64,000 nucleotides of DNA from Acheta domesticus (GCA_031308135.1 JAHLJT010009436.1:118670678-118734677), one strand, 5' to 3'. Positions 21,386-29,642 are shown, counted from the stretch's first letter. A program made the numbers and translations. Notes: generated by a model not told the origin, from the sequence alone.

Positions 21386-21851
21386 ATTCTCTCGCAGAAT
21401 ATTCATACGTTTCATATTTCAACGTCACATCCAAGGGAACTTGCTTCAAATCTTTTACATTATCGTCATCGTCTTCTTTTTCGTCGAATTGAAATTTGAG
21501 CGTGTCACCTCTACGAACTTGAAACGACTGTTCCTTTTGCAGGTGGCCCCAATTGACGAACGGATCGCTTGCATTCGACTGATGCCATAAAATGATTCGA
21601 TTGGTGGGATGACAGTCTAACACTGTTATTTTTCCTGTGTACGCAATTTTGTATTCTTTCAAATGTCCATCTAGTCTCCAAAACTCATCTTCGGTGTAAA
21701 GTCGATAGAGACGAGATTCTGCTTGTGTGTCTATCGCCGAATTTGCGCTCCTGATAAAATGAACGAAATCAAATTTAACGTTGCCAATTCTACTTGTTGT
21801 GAAACGGCGCGTCACATCCTCGTAAACAGTGTTCATCGTTAGGTGTGTCAT
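21378..21851 (-). CDS. Unknown protein, paralogue B of a tandem pair
   Basis: The 157 residues are homologous to the gene at 20875-21315 (see that entry for shared blocks), including 'HPTNRIILWH' and 'RRGDTLKFQF'. It differs by an acidic insert (DEKEDDDDNV) and a longer N-terminus. A second ATG at 21836 (MNTVYEDVTRRF) aligns with the paralogue's start and may be the real one. An AATAAAAGGAG box (21907-21917) is about 60 bases upstream. Confidence 0.65.
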   Translation of the reverse strand: MTHLTMNTVYEDVTRRFTTSRIGNVKFDFVHFIRSANSAIDTQAESRLYRLYTEDEFWRLDGHLKEYKIAYTGKITVLDCHPTNRIILWHQSNASDPFVNWGHLQKEQSFQVRRGDTLKFQFDEKEDDDDNVKDLKQVPLDVTLKYETYEYSARELL

Positions 21852-21966
21852 GTCGCTTGAAAGAAGGTTCGCTTGAAACTAATATTTTTTTTCGTTCTAT
21901 TACTCCTTTTATTCGAAAAGAGGAGGAAGCTGTTCTATCATTGTCCGAGTGGAGGATGAGGATCGT

Positions 21967-23235
21967 CTAAGTCGGATGATATTTTTTAATACGCACACTT
22001 AGATCATGCAGCCCCCCAATTGCATTTGCATTTGTCAATTGCAGCGCATCACCCATATCCTCTTCTAGATCTTTTATTTTTTTCGTCAAGGCGTCGCTGA
22101 TGATGTCGCACTGCCGAGCAAACGCATTCATCAGCTCTTGCTTAGTCTTTTCTTGACGTCTTTCACACTCTTTATCGAGTTTATCGCAAGACGATGTCAT
22201 TTCCTTTAATACACCGTCCACGTACGTTTTCGCTTGTCTCAACGTCTCATCTGATGTCGAGGAGATTTTCTCTAGCGTTTCATTGTGTCGTTTATCGTGA
22301 TGTGCCGCTAACTTATTCACAACGCCATCAGCATATCGAAGCGAAGCTCGAAATGACTCATCCGCATTTTTTTTCTCTTTATCCATTTTCGCAATGAAGC
22401 TTTGGTGTAACTCGTCCAATTGTGATTTATTCACAACGTCCGTGGGATGAGTGCCTTTGGCAACCTTTCGTATCATTCTGTCGTGAAAATTGTAATTCCC
22501 CGACGAACCGACTTCCGGGAGAATGTTCAAGAGACCGGCTGGAATTTTCTTCTCGTGAGTCTCCAACATGCTCTTAAATTCTTTTTTAGCTGCAGACACA
22601 AGCTCCTCGGCGTGATCTCGTTCCATCTTTAGAGAAAGCGAACTGGTGGTGGTGATCGTCAGATGATCTGTTTTCCTTTTCAAATCAAGTAATTCAGTTT
22701 GTAGTTCTTTGAAGGCAGTTTCATTGAATGTCTTCTTTTTTAACACTATATCTTCTATGTCATTCTCTATTTTCTTTTGCAAATCCTGTAAGTGCGCTCG
22801 TAGAGCTTCGAGTTCCTCTTGCACGAAAGACTTGGAAGCGGTCGTCTCTCGGAGATCGTTCAGACCATCTTGTACGTACTTCTTCGAAGCAGTCGACTCA
22901 CGCAGTTCCTTGAGACCTCCTTGCACGAAATTCTTCGTCACGGCGTCACTCTCGTCTTCCGCCTCACCGATGTTTTTGAGTCTTCGCTTTTCCAAATCAT
23001 AATCGTATTCCACACCGTCATCGCCGATCTCCTCTCGCTTTCGTCGTTTTATTGCAACTGATTCAATAACATGACTAATCCTTTCGTCTACATAATTTTT
23101 GGGAACAGCATCGTCGAACTCCTGAGGATGAGCGATCCGAGTGAGACGTTTGCCGTAAAAGACGTAATTTCCTCCGACTTTTATCGAAGCAACGCCACCA
23201 TCGCTAGATTCAGTGGTGCGACCAAAGATGTTCAT
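21967..23235 (-). CDS. Fibre-like coiled-coil protein
   Basis: Likely a trimeric fibre or surface-attachment protein. The 422 residues contain three phage-tail-fibre-type modules, 'GKRLTRIAHPQEFDDAVPKN' with YVDERI (28-54), 'RRLKNIGEAEDESDAVTKNF' (82-108) and 'RMIRKVAKGTHPTDVVNKSQ' (about 250-277). They are separated by long charged heptad-rich coiled coil, with a repeated 'KELRESTASKKYVQDGLNDL' phrase near 110-145. The start ATG lies 50 bases after a TATATAAAAAAG box. The same module type occurs in the right-arm protein at 29800-30477. This is the first gene of the leftward morphogenetic cluster. Receptor binding is inferred from the design, not shown. Confidence 0.8.
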   Translation of the reverse strand: MNIFGRTTESSDGGVASIKVGGNYVFYGKRLTRIAHPQEFDDAVPKNYVDERISHVIESVAIKRRKREEIGDDGVEYDYDLEKRRLKNIGEAEDESDAVTKNFVQGGLKELRESTASKKYVQDGLNDLRETTASKSFVQEELEALRAHLQDLQKKIENDIEDIVLKKKTFNETAFKELQTELLDLKRKTDHLTITTTSSLSLKMERDHAEELVSAAKKEFKSMLETHEKKIPAGLLNILPEVGSSGNYNFHDRMIRKVAKGTHPTDVVNKSQLDELHQSFIAKMDKEKKNADESFRASLRYADGVVNKLAAHHDKRHNETLEKISSTSDETLRQAKTYVDGVLKEMTSSCDKLDKECERRQEKTKQELMNAFARQCDIISDALTKKIKDLEEDMGDALQLTNANAIGGLHDLSVRIKKYHPT

Positions 23236-23280
23236 CTTTCAAATTCAATTACACATGTGACGCAAATGTTTTATTTTTTG

Positions 23281-23294
23281 CTTTTTTATATATT
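23281..23294 (-). promoter_or_regulatory. TATA box of the fibre-like gene
   Basis: The minus strand reads GACAATATATAAAAAAGC about 50 bases before the ATG at 23235. Confidence 0.6.
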
Positions 23295-23357
23295 GTCACG
23301 GAAAGCATCCGCTGACCGTGTAGACAATGAAACGTGCATCAAAAAAAATAATAAAAT

Positions 23358-23453
23358 GTGTCGCGGTAGGACACGAACCAGCGTACTCGATACTACGCAG
23401 GGACTAGTTACCAGATTTACACTCGCACGCTGACCCCTGTGCTAGCGCGACAC
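23358..23453 (-). other. tRNA-like sequence with A- and B-box, 96 nt
   Basis: The minus strand starts GTGTCGCG and ends CGCGACAC, an 8-bp closing stem. Just inside are TAGCACAGGGGTC (A-box-like) and GCTGGTTCGTGTCC (B-box-like, GGTTCGANTCC with one change). The D arm can pair (GCAC/GTGC). The T stem has two mismatches, position 58 is not A, and no good anticodon stem is found. The length suits a class II (Leu/Ser-type) tRNA. It is best called a degenerate tRNA or tRNA-derived element, possibly still able to bind RNA polymerase III factors. It lies between the divergent fibre and ATPase genes. Confidence 0.4.
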
Positions 23454-23559
23454 ATTGGAAAAAGAGACCATTCTGGGTGAATACTTTCTTTTATTATTAT
23501 AACGAAGCTCATAAAATAAAATTATTCGAGTGCCGTACACATATTCTCAGCGCTGCGCT

Positions 23560-23725
23560 CGCGCTGGGCGACAGCCGGAAGCGACATCCGGCGTAGCGCA
23601 CGCGCACTTCGTTAACGACGGGAAGTGCAAACGAGCTGCGCCTCGGCGCGACCGCAACCGGATGTGCAACTTCCGCCAAATCGCACGTCGGTCGCCGGTT
23701 GTGCGCGCGTGTCTGAAGAGCAAAA
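23560..23725. repeat. GC-rich module, fourth copy
   Basis: GTTAACGACGGGAAGTGCAA starts at 23611, followed by CGAGCTGCGCCTCGGCGCGA, a CCGGATGT word, CAACTTCCGCC and GTCGCCGGTTGTGCGCG. It matches the units at 16500-16850. It lies before the TATA box of the packaging ATPase gene. Confidence 0.75.
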
Positions 23726-23786
23726 CCTTAGCGTTGTACGACAAATAAAATGTTTTAAAAAAACTTTCAACAACAATAATTGGAGA

Positions 23787-23796
23787 CAATATAAAC
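23787..23796 (+). promoter_or_regulatory. TATA box of the packaging ATPase gene
   Basis: GACAATATAAACAC lies about 45 bases before the ATG at 23839. Confidence 0.55.
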
Positions 23797-23838
23797 ACTT
23801 TACATGGATAACACAACGTCATTCGCTCCACCGTCGAC

Positions 23839-24549
23839 ATGAACATCGTTCAGCAATCGTCGAAGCTGCCTATCGTGAACGTGATCGGATTGTTGAAAAA
23901 CAATCACACTGGAGATCATGGGAGTCGACACGGGGACCTCTTACCCGACAGCGTTCGAGCCCTCGTCGTCGGACCGTCGGGCTGCGGTAAAACAAATGTC
24001 GTCATGACACTGCTCACCACGCCGAACGGTCTCAAATTCGAAAACGTGTATTTATATTCGACTACCGAAGGGCAGCCCATGTACGTGTTTTTAAAGGAAG
24101 TGCTGAAAGATATTATTCCCTTTTATTCCTTCACGCAACACGACAGTATCGTCCCCCCCTCCGAAGCGAAGCCCAGCAGCGTCTTCGTATTCGACGATAT
24201 TGCAACGGAGAAGCAAGACTGCATAAAGGCCTACTTCGCCACCGGACGACATAAACATACGGACGTGCTATACCTCTGTCAGACATACACCAAAATTCCA
24301 AAACAGCTCATTCGCGACAACGCTAATATGGTGATATTTTTCCGACAAGACGACAACAATTTGGAATTTATATACAACGAACATGTCGGAAACGACTTTC
24401 CTTCTTTCCGCGATTTTAAAGCCGTGTGTTGTCGGGTGTGGAACGAAAATCCGTTTTCCTTTTGCGTCATTGACAAGACACGGTCGGTGAACAAGGGAAA
24501 ATACCGCGCTGGTTTCGATCGCTTTATCGAAGTCCAGCCCTCTATATAA
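23839..24549 (+). CDS. Genome-packaging ATPase (FtsK/HerA, A32-like)
   Basis: Pumps DNA into the capsid. The 236 residues show Walker A 'GPSGCGKT' at 45-52, Walker B 'VFVFDD' at 115-120, and the downstream 'LYLCQTYTKIPKQLIRDNAN' block followed by 'FFRQDD', as in Polinton and poxvirus-A32-type packaging ATPases. Length is normal for the group and the frame is intact. It is the first gene of the rightward arm. It has a TATA box and a GC-rich control module upstream. Its last codons overlap the TATATAATA box of the next gene. Confidence 0.92.
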   Translation: MNIVQQSSKLPIVNVIGLLKNNHTGDHGSRHGDLLPDSVRALVVGPSGCGKTNVVMTLLTTPNGLKFENVYLYSTTEGQPMYVFLKEVLKDIIPFYSFTQHDSIVPPSEAKPSSVFVFDDIATEKQDCIKAYFATGRHKHTDVLYLCQTYTKIPKQLIRDNANMVIFFRQDDNNLEFIYNEHVGNDFPSFRDFKAVCCRVWNENPFSFCVIDKTRSVNKGKYRAGFDRFIEVQPSI

Positions 24550-24553
24550 TATA
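24540..24553 (+). promoter_or_regulatory. TATA box embedded in the ATPase stop codon
   Basis: CCCTCTATATAATATAGC contains the ATPase TAA and a TATATAAT box. It lies about 40 bases before the next ATG at 24584. Confidence 0.6.
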
Positions 24554-24583
24554 GCATTTCTTTTCATTCATCTCAGTCGCAAC

Positions 24584-25240
24584 ATGGCGTATCTGCGACA
24601 ACAAAGATATCGAAGAGGGAAGGGATTCATCGGACGTTTCATCAATCGAGCTATCGATGCGCTACCCTTTGAGTTACACATTCCCGGTGGTTATCAGTTT
24701 TGTGGACCGGGAACGCGACTCAGCGAACGCTTAGCGAGAGGTGATACCGGCATCAATCCCCTAGATCGCGCGTGCAGGACACATGACATTGCTTACCACG
24801 AGCACAAAGATGGTGAAGAACGAAAAAAAGCAGACGTGGAACTCGCGAAGCGGGCGTGGGAGAGGGTCGTGTCGGCTGACGCGAGTCTCGGCGAAAGAGC
24901 AGCGGCGCTCGGTGTGACCGGTGTGATGAAACTTAAATCTAAATTAGGAGGAGGCGTGAAAAAAGGAAGGGTGATGAAAAAACCAAAAAGAAGACAAGGA
25001 AGAAGAAGAAGAGGGGAAGGAAGAGGTAGTCGCGAGCAACGCGAAAATAAACAAAGGCTGCATGATGAAATACAACTGCTACGTCAAAATGGAGAAACAA
25101 AAGACGTTCTTCATACGAAAGCGAAACGCTTTCAGCAGACAGAGACAGCGAGTTCGTTACGTCGTCAACGCGCCCCCCCACACGGTCGTTCTCCCCCCCT
25201 TCGATTCCACCCCATCCCACTACTCCGCAAGAAAGACTGA
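24584..25240 (+). CDS. Phospholipase A2-domain virion protein (parvovirus VP1-like)
   Basis: The calcium loop 'FCGPG' (39-43) and catalytic 'DRACRTHDIAY' (61-71, His67-Asp68) match the secreted/viral PLA2 fold used by parvovirus VP1 and present in some adintoviruses. The known role there is membrane lysis during endosomal exit; for this copy it is inferred. The domain is followed by a helix (ERKKADVELAKRAWERV) and a very basic stretch (KKPKRRQGRRRRGEGRGSRE) that could bind DNA or direct nuclear import. The last 60 codons overlap the N-terminal region of the next gene in other frames, and their composition (RRQRAPPHGRSPPLRFH) looks non-coding. The true end may therefore be earlier, or a frame break lies near 25070. 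Confidence 0.85.
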   Translation: MAYLRQQRYRRGKGFIGRFINRAIDALPFELHIPGGYQFCGPGTRLSERLARGDTGINPLDRACRTHDIAYHEHKDGEERKKADVELAKRAWERVVSADASLGERAAALGVTGVMKLKSKLGGGVKKGRVMKKPKRRQGRRRRGEGRGSREQRENKQRLHDEIQLLRQNGETKDVLHTKAKRFQQTETASSLRRQRAPPHGRSPPLRFHPIPLLRKKD

Positions 25241-26230
25241 AAATCGAAGTGGAGAAGACGCGATCGATTATTCGAAATAAGCTCAAAGCGCTTCGCCGAT
25301 TTGAATCAAACCGCGACGACTTCCTGAAGACATACCTCACCACCCCCATGAAGAAAGCATTCACAGAAGGAAACGAAAATAACAAAAAAACAAATCAAAA
25401 CCCCATCTCTGGGAAAAAAGGTGTGGATAGGGCTGTGAACACAGAGCATGATGCGGAGGAAGAGGGGGCGGTGAACACCTCTGGTGAGCCCTTTGTGTTT
25501 AACATCGATGATGCTCATCTAGAAGAAGCCAATGCATCTTTACAAGATTTGCAGCGATCGCCTAGAAGCAGTAGCGATTCTGCTTTCAATTCCGCGGACC
25601 CGTCGTGGATACAATATCTGCGCTCGCTCCCGCAACAGGAAGGCGCCGATGTAATTTCCGGTCCACATTTCCGTTCACATTCGAGTAGCGGCGAAAGAAC
25701 CCTTTACATGGGTCATTCTAAGATGCAAATACATGAGAACGGAATTTTGACTATTGGTAGAGCCAATTACGAAGCCCGGACGGGCCTTCTCGAATTGATT
25801 TTCAAAGCACAGCCGAATCTCGATGTTGTGGAAGAACGAGACTGGAATGATTATAAGAAAATCCTCCAGCACTCGCACGCGCACAGAGAAGGGTACTCAA
25901 AGAACGGTGATATACTGGCCGTCAACGCTTGGAAATACAACAATGTATTTGCAACATTATTTCCTCCTCCTTCTCCTCCTCCACGTACACCGCGTACCTT
26001 ACGAACAAACACAGAGATTCAACGAAAAGCGACAACGCGGAAAACGGAAAAAGGCGGGAAAAGGTCTTCGCTTCGTGACCCCTCCAGACTATAAATACTG
26101 GCGTGACCCCAACAAGCTGGTGCGAAGGCTTCGACTCTTACTCGCGTCGAAAGAAGCCGGAAACGCTGGTCACGACGGGGAAATAATTGAAATAGAGAAC
26201 GAACTGCGCGATGCCGGTATTATTGTGTAG
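25062..26230 (+). CDS. DUF8207-like virion-associated protein (frame changes)
   Basis: A conserved Polinton protein of unknown function, usually found beside the integrase. The core is in the frame 25069-26094: 'TPQERLKIEVEKTRSIIRNK', 'DVISGPHFRS', 'LTIGRANYEARTGLLELIF' and 'DWNDYKKILQHSHAHREGY'. This frame has no early ATG. A likely start (ATG at 25062 or 25089, MEKQKTFFIRKRN) is in another frame, with C-runs at 25172-25179 and 25192-25199 as probable slip sites. The conserved C-terminus, 'DPNKLVRRLRLLLASKEAG' followed by 'NELRDAGIIV', is in a third reading (to 26230). A second break thus lies near the CCT repeat at about 25965-26060. Confidence 0.75.
26089..26098 (+). promoter_or_regulatory. 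TATA-like box before the integrase gene
   Basis: GACTATAAATACTGG lies inside the preceding coding region, about 150 bases before the integrase ATG at 26245. Confidence 0.35.
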
Positions 26231-26244
26231 ACAGCTGGCGGATC

Positions 26245-27206
26245 ATGAAGGGAAAGAACACCGCCACCACCTCTTCGAGCGTGCGAGAAGGGTTAGCGCG
26301 AGAAATACACGCGCCAGCTCGACGGCGTTACACGAGGCGACGTGTGATTACGAAAGGGCTCGACGACCTATGGCAGGCGGATTTGGTGGAGATGCAACCG
26401 TTCGCGAAATCGAATCGGGGCATGCGATACATTTTAACCGTGATCGATGTCTACTCCAAGTACGCTTGGGCGGAAGTGTTGAGAAAAAAGACGGGAGAGG
26501 AAGTCGCGAAGGCCTTTACGCACATTCTCAAACGCGCGCGACCCAGAAAGCCTACGCTCTTACAAACGGACGCCGGAACGGAATTTTACAACAACACCGT
26601 TGCCAAGTGGTTCCGCGCGCGTGGCATTCATCATTATTCTACTTTTCCAGCATGAAGGCAGCCGTCGTCGAGCGATTCAATCGCACTCTCAAAGAGCGCA
26701 TGTGGAGACGTTTCTCCGCTGAGGGCACGCGACGCTGGACGCGCATGCTTCCCTCGCTTATCGAGGACTACAATAACACAAAACATAGAACGATCGGTAT
26801 GAAACCGAAAGACGTGAAGGACAATCGCCTCATGCAGACGGTTTACGCCAACGTGAAAAGTATCGACAAGCGACAATTGAAAAAATTTCACGTTGGTGAC
26901 CTCGTCCGCGTGAGCACGTACAAGAGCTCTCCGTTCCGGAAGGGCTACGAACCGCGGTGGGGCACCGAACTCTTCAAAATCGATCGCATTCATCTTTCCG
27001 TTCCCATCACGTATTCGCTCGTCGACCTTCACGGCAAAGCGATTACGGGTCGATTCTACGCTCAAGAACTACAGCGCACACGATTTCCACAGCAATACTT
27101 GGTAGAGCGCGTCGTGCGCAAAAAGGGCCCACTCCGCCTCGTAAAATGGCTCGGCTTCGACGCCCGACACAATTCGTGGGTACACGAACGTGACATGATG
27201 ACATAA
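26245..27206 (+). CDS. Retrovirus-type integrase with chromodomain (frame change)
   Basis: Inserts the element into host DNA. The first frame, 26245-26655, has 'WQADLVEM' (first Asp) and 'LLQTDAGTEFYNN' (second Asp). It ends at a TGA right after 'HYSTFPA'. The rest continues in another frame from about 26650 to 27206: 'AAVVERFNRTLKERMW' with the catalytic Glu, 'YNNTKHRTIGMKPKDV', an SH3-like 'FHVGDLVRVS' and a C-terminal chromodomain, 'YLVERVVRKKGPLRLVKWLG' and 'NSWVHERDM'. A single-base break near 26640-26655 therefore separates D-D from E. The N-terminus is short: I see no HHCC zinc domain before 'RRRYTRRRVITKGLDDLWQA'. Confidence 0.92.
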
Positions 27207-27415
27207 GAAAAACGGAAGCCGCGTGACTTGCTCTCTCCGTCCTCCAGAAACGGCCTTGTTAGAAACGACTAGAACACTCGACGGAAACAGGATGTGGTGA
27301 CACACATGATGAAACAGGATGTGTGTGTGTGATGTCACGTCTTCTTCTAAGGTATATATTCTGTGTGTTCCTTCATTTTAAAAATCAGTCACTTCAGAAC
27401 GGTGTATGCGTGCAG
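27207..27415 (+). promoter_or_regulatory. Promoter region of the right-arm accessory genes
   Basis: ACAGGATGTG occurs twice (27288 and 27312), matching an ETS-type core, and GATGTCACGTC is near 27330. A TATA box (GGTATATATTC, 27351-27360) is about 60 bases before the microprotein ATG. Confidence 0.5.
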
Positions 27416-27502
27416 ATGTCTCATTGTGATTTTCTGTTTGCTGCACTATGTGGAGTTTCTTTGATACTTTTTGTCCTCGCTTTAAACATTCTCGCACTGT
27501 AA
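27416..27502 (+). CDS. 28-residue single-pass membrane microprotein
   Basis: A short complete frame starts MSHCDFLFAAL, and almost all of the rest is hydrophobic (VSLILFVLALNILAL at the end). It is the first ATG after the TATA box at 27351. It overlaps the start of the frame at 27448. Its size and design equal those of the frame at 28940-29026. Adintoviruses and adenoviruses carry small membrane proteins in accessory regions; a membrane role is inferred. Confidence 0.5.
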   Translation: MSHCDFLFAALCGVSLILFVLALNILAL

Positions 27503-28366
27503 ACACGCAAGAATGGGAAGACGAGCGGCCGTGGGACGAGGACGACGAACCTCCTTTTTCGACCGCCGACGCGGCCACCAACACCGACGACGGACACCGT
27601 TTCAACACCTGTCATGACCAACAACAATTCTTTTTCATTCGAACTACCACCCACGCTGGCGGGCATCGACCCACCAACGCCACCCACGCTGGCGAACACT
27701 TCGTCTTCTTTTTCGCACGAATCGCGGCCGCCGCCGCCGACTTCACCGTCTCGCCTCTACAATCGACGCGAACGGAAAATGACGAAGACGACCGCCATCG
27801 CTGACCTGCAAGGCTTCTGGAGAGACAGACAGTTTGTCTTAAAAACGCTGACTGTGCTACGCATACCGAGTGACATTCATAATACATCCATGTATAAAAT
27901 ACGCACGTTCACCTTTCAACCACCCTGTGAAATCGAAGAACTGAACGCGTGCGATCGACGCTCGGCACATTGGCTGCAAAGCCACCACCACCGTACGCCG
28001 TGGCACTGTGGAAACATTCCGTACAATTGCAGGCACGAAACGATTCGCAGAGCTGTGGACGGCATCGACAAAATATTCGTGAAAGGAGGAACGAAGGCAG
28101 ATTGGTTACGTGAGTACGTGCGTTGTTATGTGGTCGACTTAGAAGTGTTTCAATGTCCACCGCTCCACACGTGTGTAAAGATCTACAGCGAACGCTATAA
28201 AGCGGACGTGACGTGGCGTCTTGTCTTGTCGCTGCTCGATGGAAAAGGAACACTCCAAGCGCTGGCTTTAATGCATTGGCTCGCCACCACTCGACCAGAA
28301 TTAATCGACAACATCGAAGCAAATCCCGTACGAAAAACGACGGGCACGATGCCATTTCCTGTCTGA
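27448..28366 (+). CDS. Unrecognised accessory protein, 250 residues from 27614
   Basis: I do not recognise it. The main frame is 27614-28366 (MTNNNSFSFELPPTLAG...). It has a proline/serine-rich N-terminus, then a likely folded part from 'MTKTTAIADLQGFWRDRQFV' (alternative start at 27779) with a Cys/His-rich stretch, 'ACDRRSAHWLQSHHHRTPWH' followed by CGNIPYNC, and the C-terminal 'WRLVLSLLDGKGTLQALALM'. A second frame (27448-27804) starts MWSFFDTFCPRF and has acidic, plausible coding sequence, 'EWEDERPWDEDDEPPFSTAD', up to about 27600. The two may be overlapping genes, or one gene broken near 27600-27620. Confidence 0.55.
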
Positions 28367-28424
28367 ACGTCTCTCTCTCTCTCCGTTCCCCGACCGCATT
28401 CGTTCCATCCAGGATGTGATGTCA

Positions 28425-28496
28425 ACCTTGACGCACTTCCGGTTTTCACTTCCTGTTCTCTCTCTCCACATCATGTGTATAAGACACACAGCGTCT
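28425..28496 (+). promoter_or_regulatory. Promoter: ETS-like sites and TATAAG box
   Basis: GCACTTCCGG and CACTTCCTG near 28433-28455 hold ETS cores. TATAAG is at 28478-28483, followed by GACACACAGCGTC (28483-28495). The last word occurs in reverse complement just after the TATAAG box at 29736. Confidence 0.55.
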
Positions 28497-28528
28497 TCAT
28501 TGGTCATCATAGTCACTGAAGCAGCCGG

Positions 28529-28921
28529 ATGGAGCGCACCAGGAAAAACATCGACAACAAGGAAAACTTGAGTCGCAGCGAAGAACTCGAACTTCTCGTC
28601 ACATTAGCGAAAAGAGAACAGCTCCAAACCATCAACGAAGCCATCAAGCAATACTACACTTCACGACCGCACTCTCTAAAAACCCTCGACAACGAGAGTC
28701 TTCGTCATCTGCCTGTCGCGTTTCTCTGCCATTCCTCAGCAGCGCGAGAGGTGGGTGCGGTCTTCAGGCGTCTACCCGAGGACGTTCAAGAGCTCCCCTG
28801 CATTCGCGAACTTCTGCCCTGTCTGAAACACTACAACATCGGGCGCACACACATCGACGGACCGCCGCCGACCAGGCGGGACTGCACGGCTTGTCGTCGT
28901 GGGATGCATGAAAGTGTCTAA
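28529..28921 (+). CDS. Unrecognised 130-residue helical protein
   Basis: Function unknown. It starts MERTRKNIDNKENLSRSEEL and is largely helical and charged, with 'ELELLVTLAKREQLQTINEA', 'LPEDVQELPCIRELLPCLKH' and a C-terminal 'DCTACRRGMHES' pair of cysteines. TATAAG lies 46 bases upstream. The frame is intact with element-like codon use. It is an accessory gene between two membrane microproteins. Confidence 0.6.
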   Translation: MERTRKNIDNKENLSRSEELELLVTLAKREQLQTINEAIKQYYTSRPHSLKTLDNESLRHLPVAFLCHSSAAREVGAVFRRLPEDVQELPCIRELLPCLKHYNIGRTHIDGPPPTRRDCTACRRGMHESV

Positions 28922-28939
28922 TAGAGCAGCATCAACATC

Positions 28940-29026
28940 ATGGATTGGGTGGACTGTATGATGATCGTCGGAAGTATCATTCATGTGCTCATGGTAACCG
29001 CCGCTATCCTGTGCTTTCTTTTGTGA
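28940..29026 (+). CDS. Second 28-residue membrane microprotein
   Basis: A short complete frame starts MDWVDCMMIVGSIIHV and continues with hydrophobic residues to its end (AAILCFLL). It lies 18 bases after the stop of the preceding gene. Length and single-span design are the same as for 27416-27502, which argues against chance, but codon evidence is minimal. Confidence 0.45.
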   Translation: MDWVDCMMIVGSIIHVLMVTAAILCFLL

Positions 29027-29084
29027 ACTATTTTTTTTAATTACTTCTGAGACGATTGGACTATTTTCTTTTTTCCACTCCACC

Positions 29085-29642
29085 ATGGATTCGAACACAA
29101 CAGATTCTACTCCTCCTCCTACTCCTCCTCCTCCTCCTCCTCCATATACCTATGTGCTTAAATATGAACTTGAACCTAATACTATGTGTCCCATCTGTCA
29201 TAGTGATACCAAGATATATTGGACTAAAACAATATGTAAACATGTATTTTGTAAAGACTGTATGGATGCATGGCTAAAAACATTATATGATGTGAGAGAA
29301 CATCAAACATGTCCGATGTGTCGTTTCGTCTTAGTGCCCAAGGAGGATGAGGATGAGGAAGAGGAAAGAAGAGATGTAGTAGAAGATTATGAAGATTATG
29401 AAGAATATGTTATAAGTGTGTTAACATCCATTCGGTCGTCTTTTAGTCGCCATGTTGTGCGAAGCGTGGGACGGCGGTTAAACGATGCGCTGCGACGTCA
29501 CAATCCATCCTATAGGCCGCTCGTCGATTTGCAGAGGCGATTAGAACTAGAAATTACTGTGCGCCATATTGAGGACTTTGACGTGCAAGACCTCAGCGGA
29601 CGAGACCTTCTCGTGGTGGGACTGGAATCTCCCAATCTTTGA
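29085..29642 (+). CDS. RING-finger protein (probable E3 ubiquitin ligase)
   Basis: Likely transfers ubiquitin to a host or viral protein. The 185 residues start in a good Kozak context (CACCATGG). They have a proline run (10-20) and a C3HC4 RING with Cys35, Cys38, Cys51, His53, Cys56, Cys59, Cys76 and Cys79 ('MCPICHSD', 'CKHVFCKDC', 'TCPMCRF'). An acidic stretch (EDEDEEEERRDVVEDYEDYE) follows. The C-terminal half has no recognised domain. The 5' half is AT-richer than the 3' half and than its neighbours. This suggests the RING region was acquired separately, from a host or another virus. Confidence 0.85.
   Translation: MDSNTTDSTPPPTPPPPPPPYTYVLKYELEPNTMCPICHSDTKIYWTKTICKHVFCKDCMDAWLKTLYDVREHQTCPMCRFVLVPKEDEDEEEERRDVVEDYEDYEEYVISVLTSIRSSFSRHVVRSVGRRLNDALRRHNPSYRPLVDLQRRLELEITVRHIEDFDVQDLSGRDLLVVGLESPNL

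Noticed and set aside
23358..23453. Functional tRNA gene
   Set aside because: The T stem has two mismatches, position 58 is not A, and there is no good anticodon stem. It is kept only as a tRNA-like element.
26211..26650. Long plus-strand frame before the integrase break
   Set aside because: The catalytic residues of this stretch are in the frame starting at 26245. The 26211 frame becomes the coding frame only after the break near 26650.
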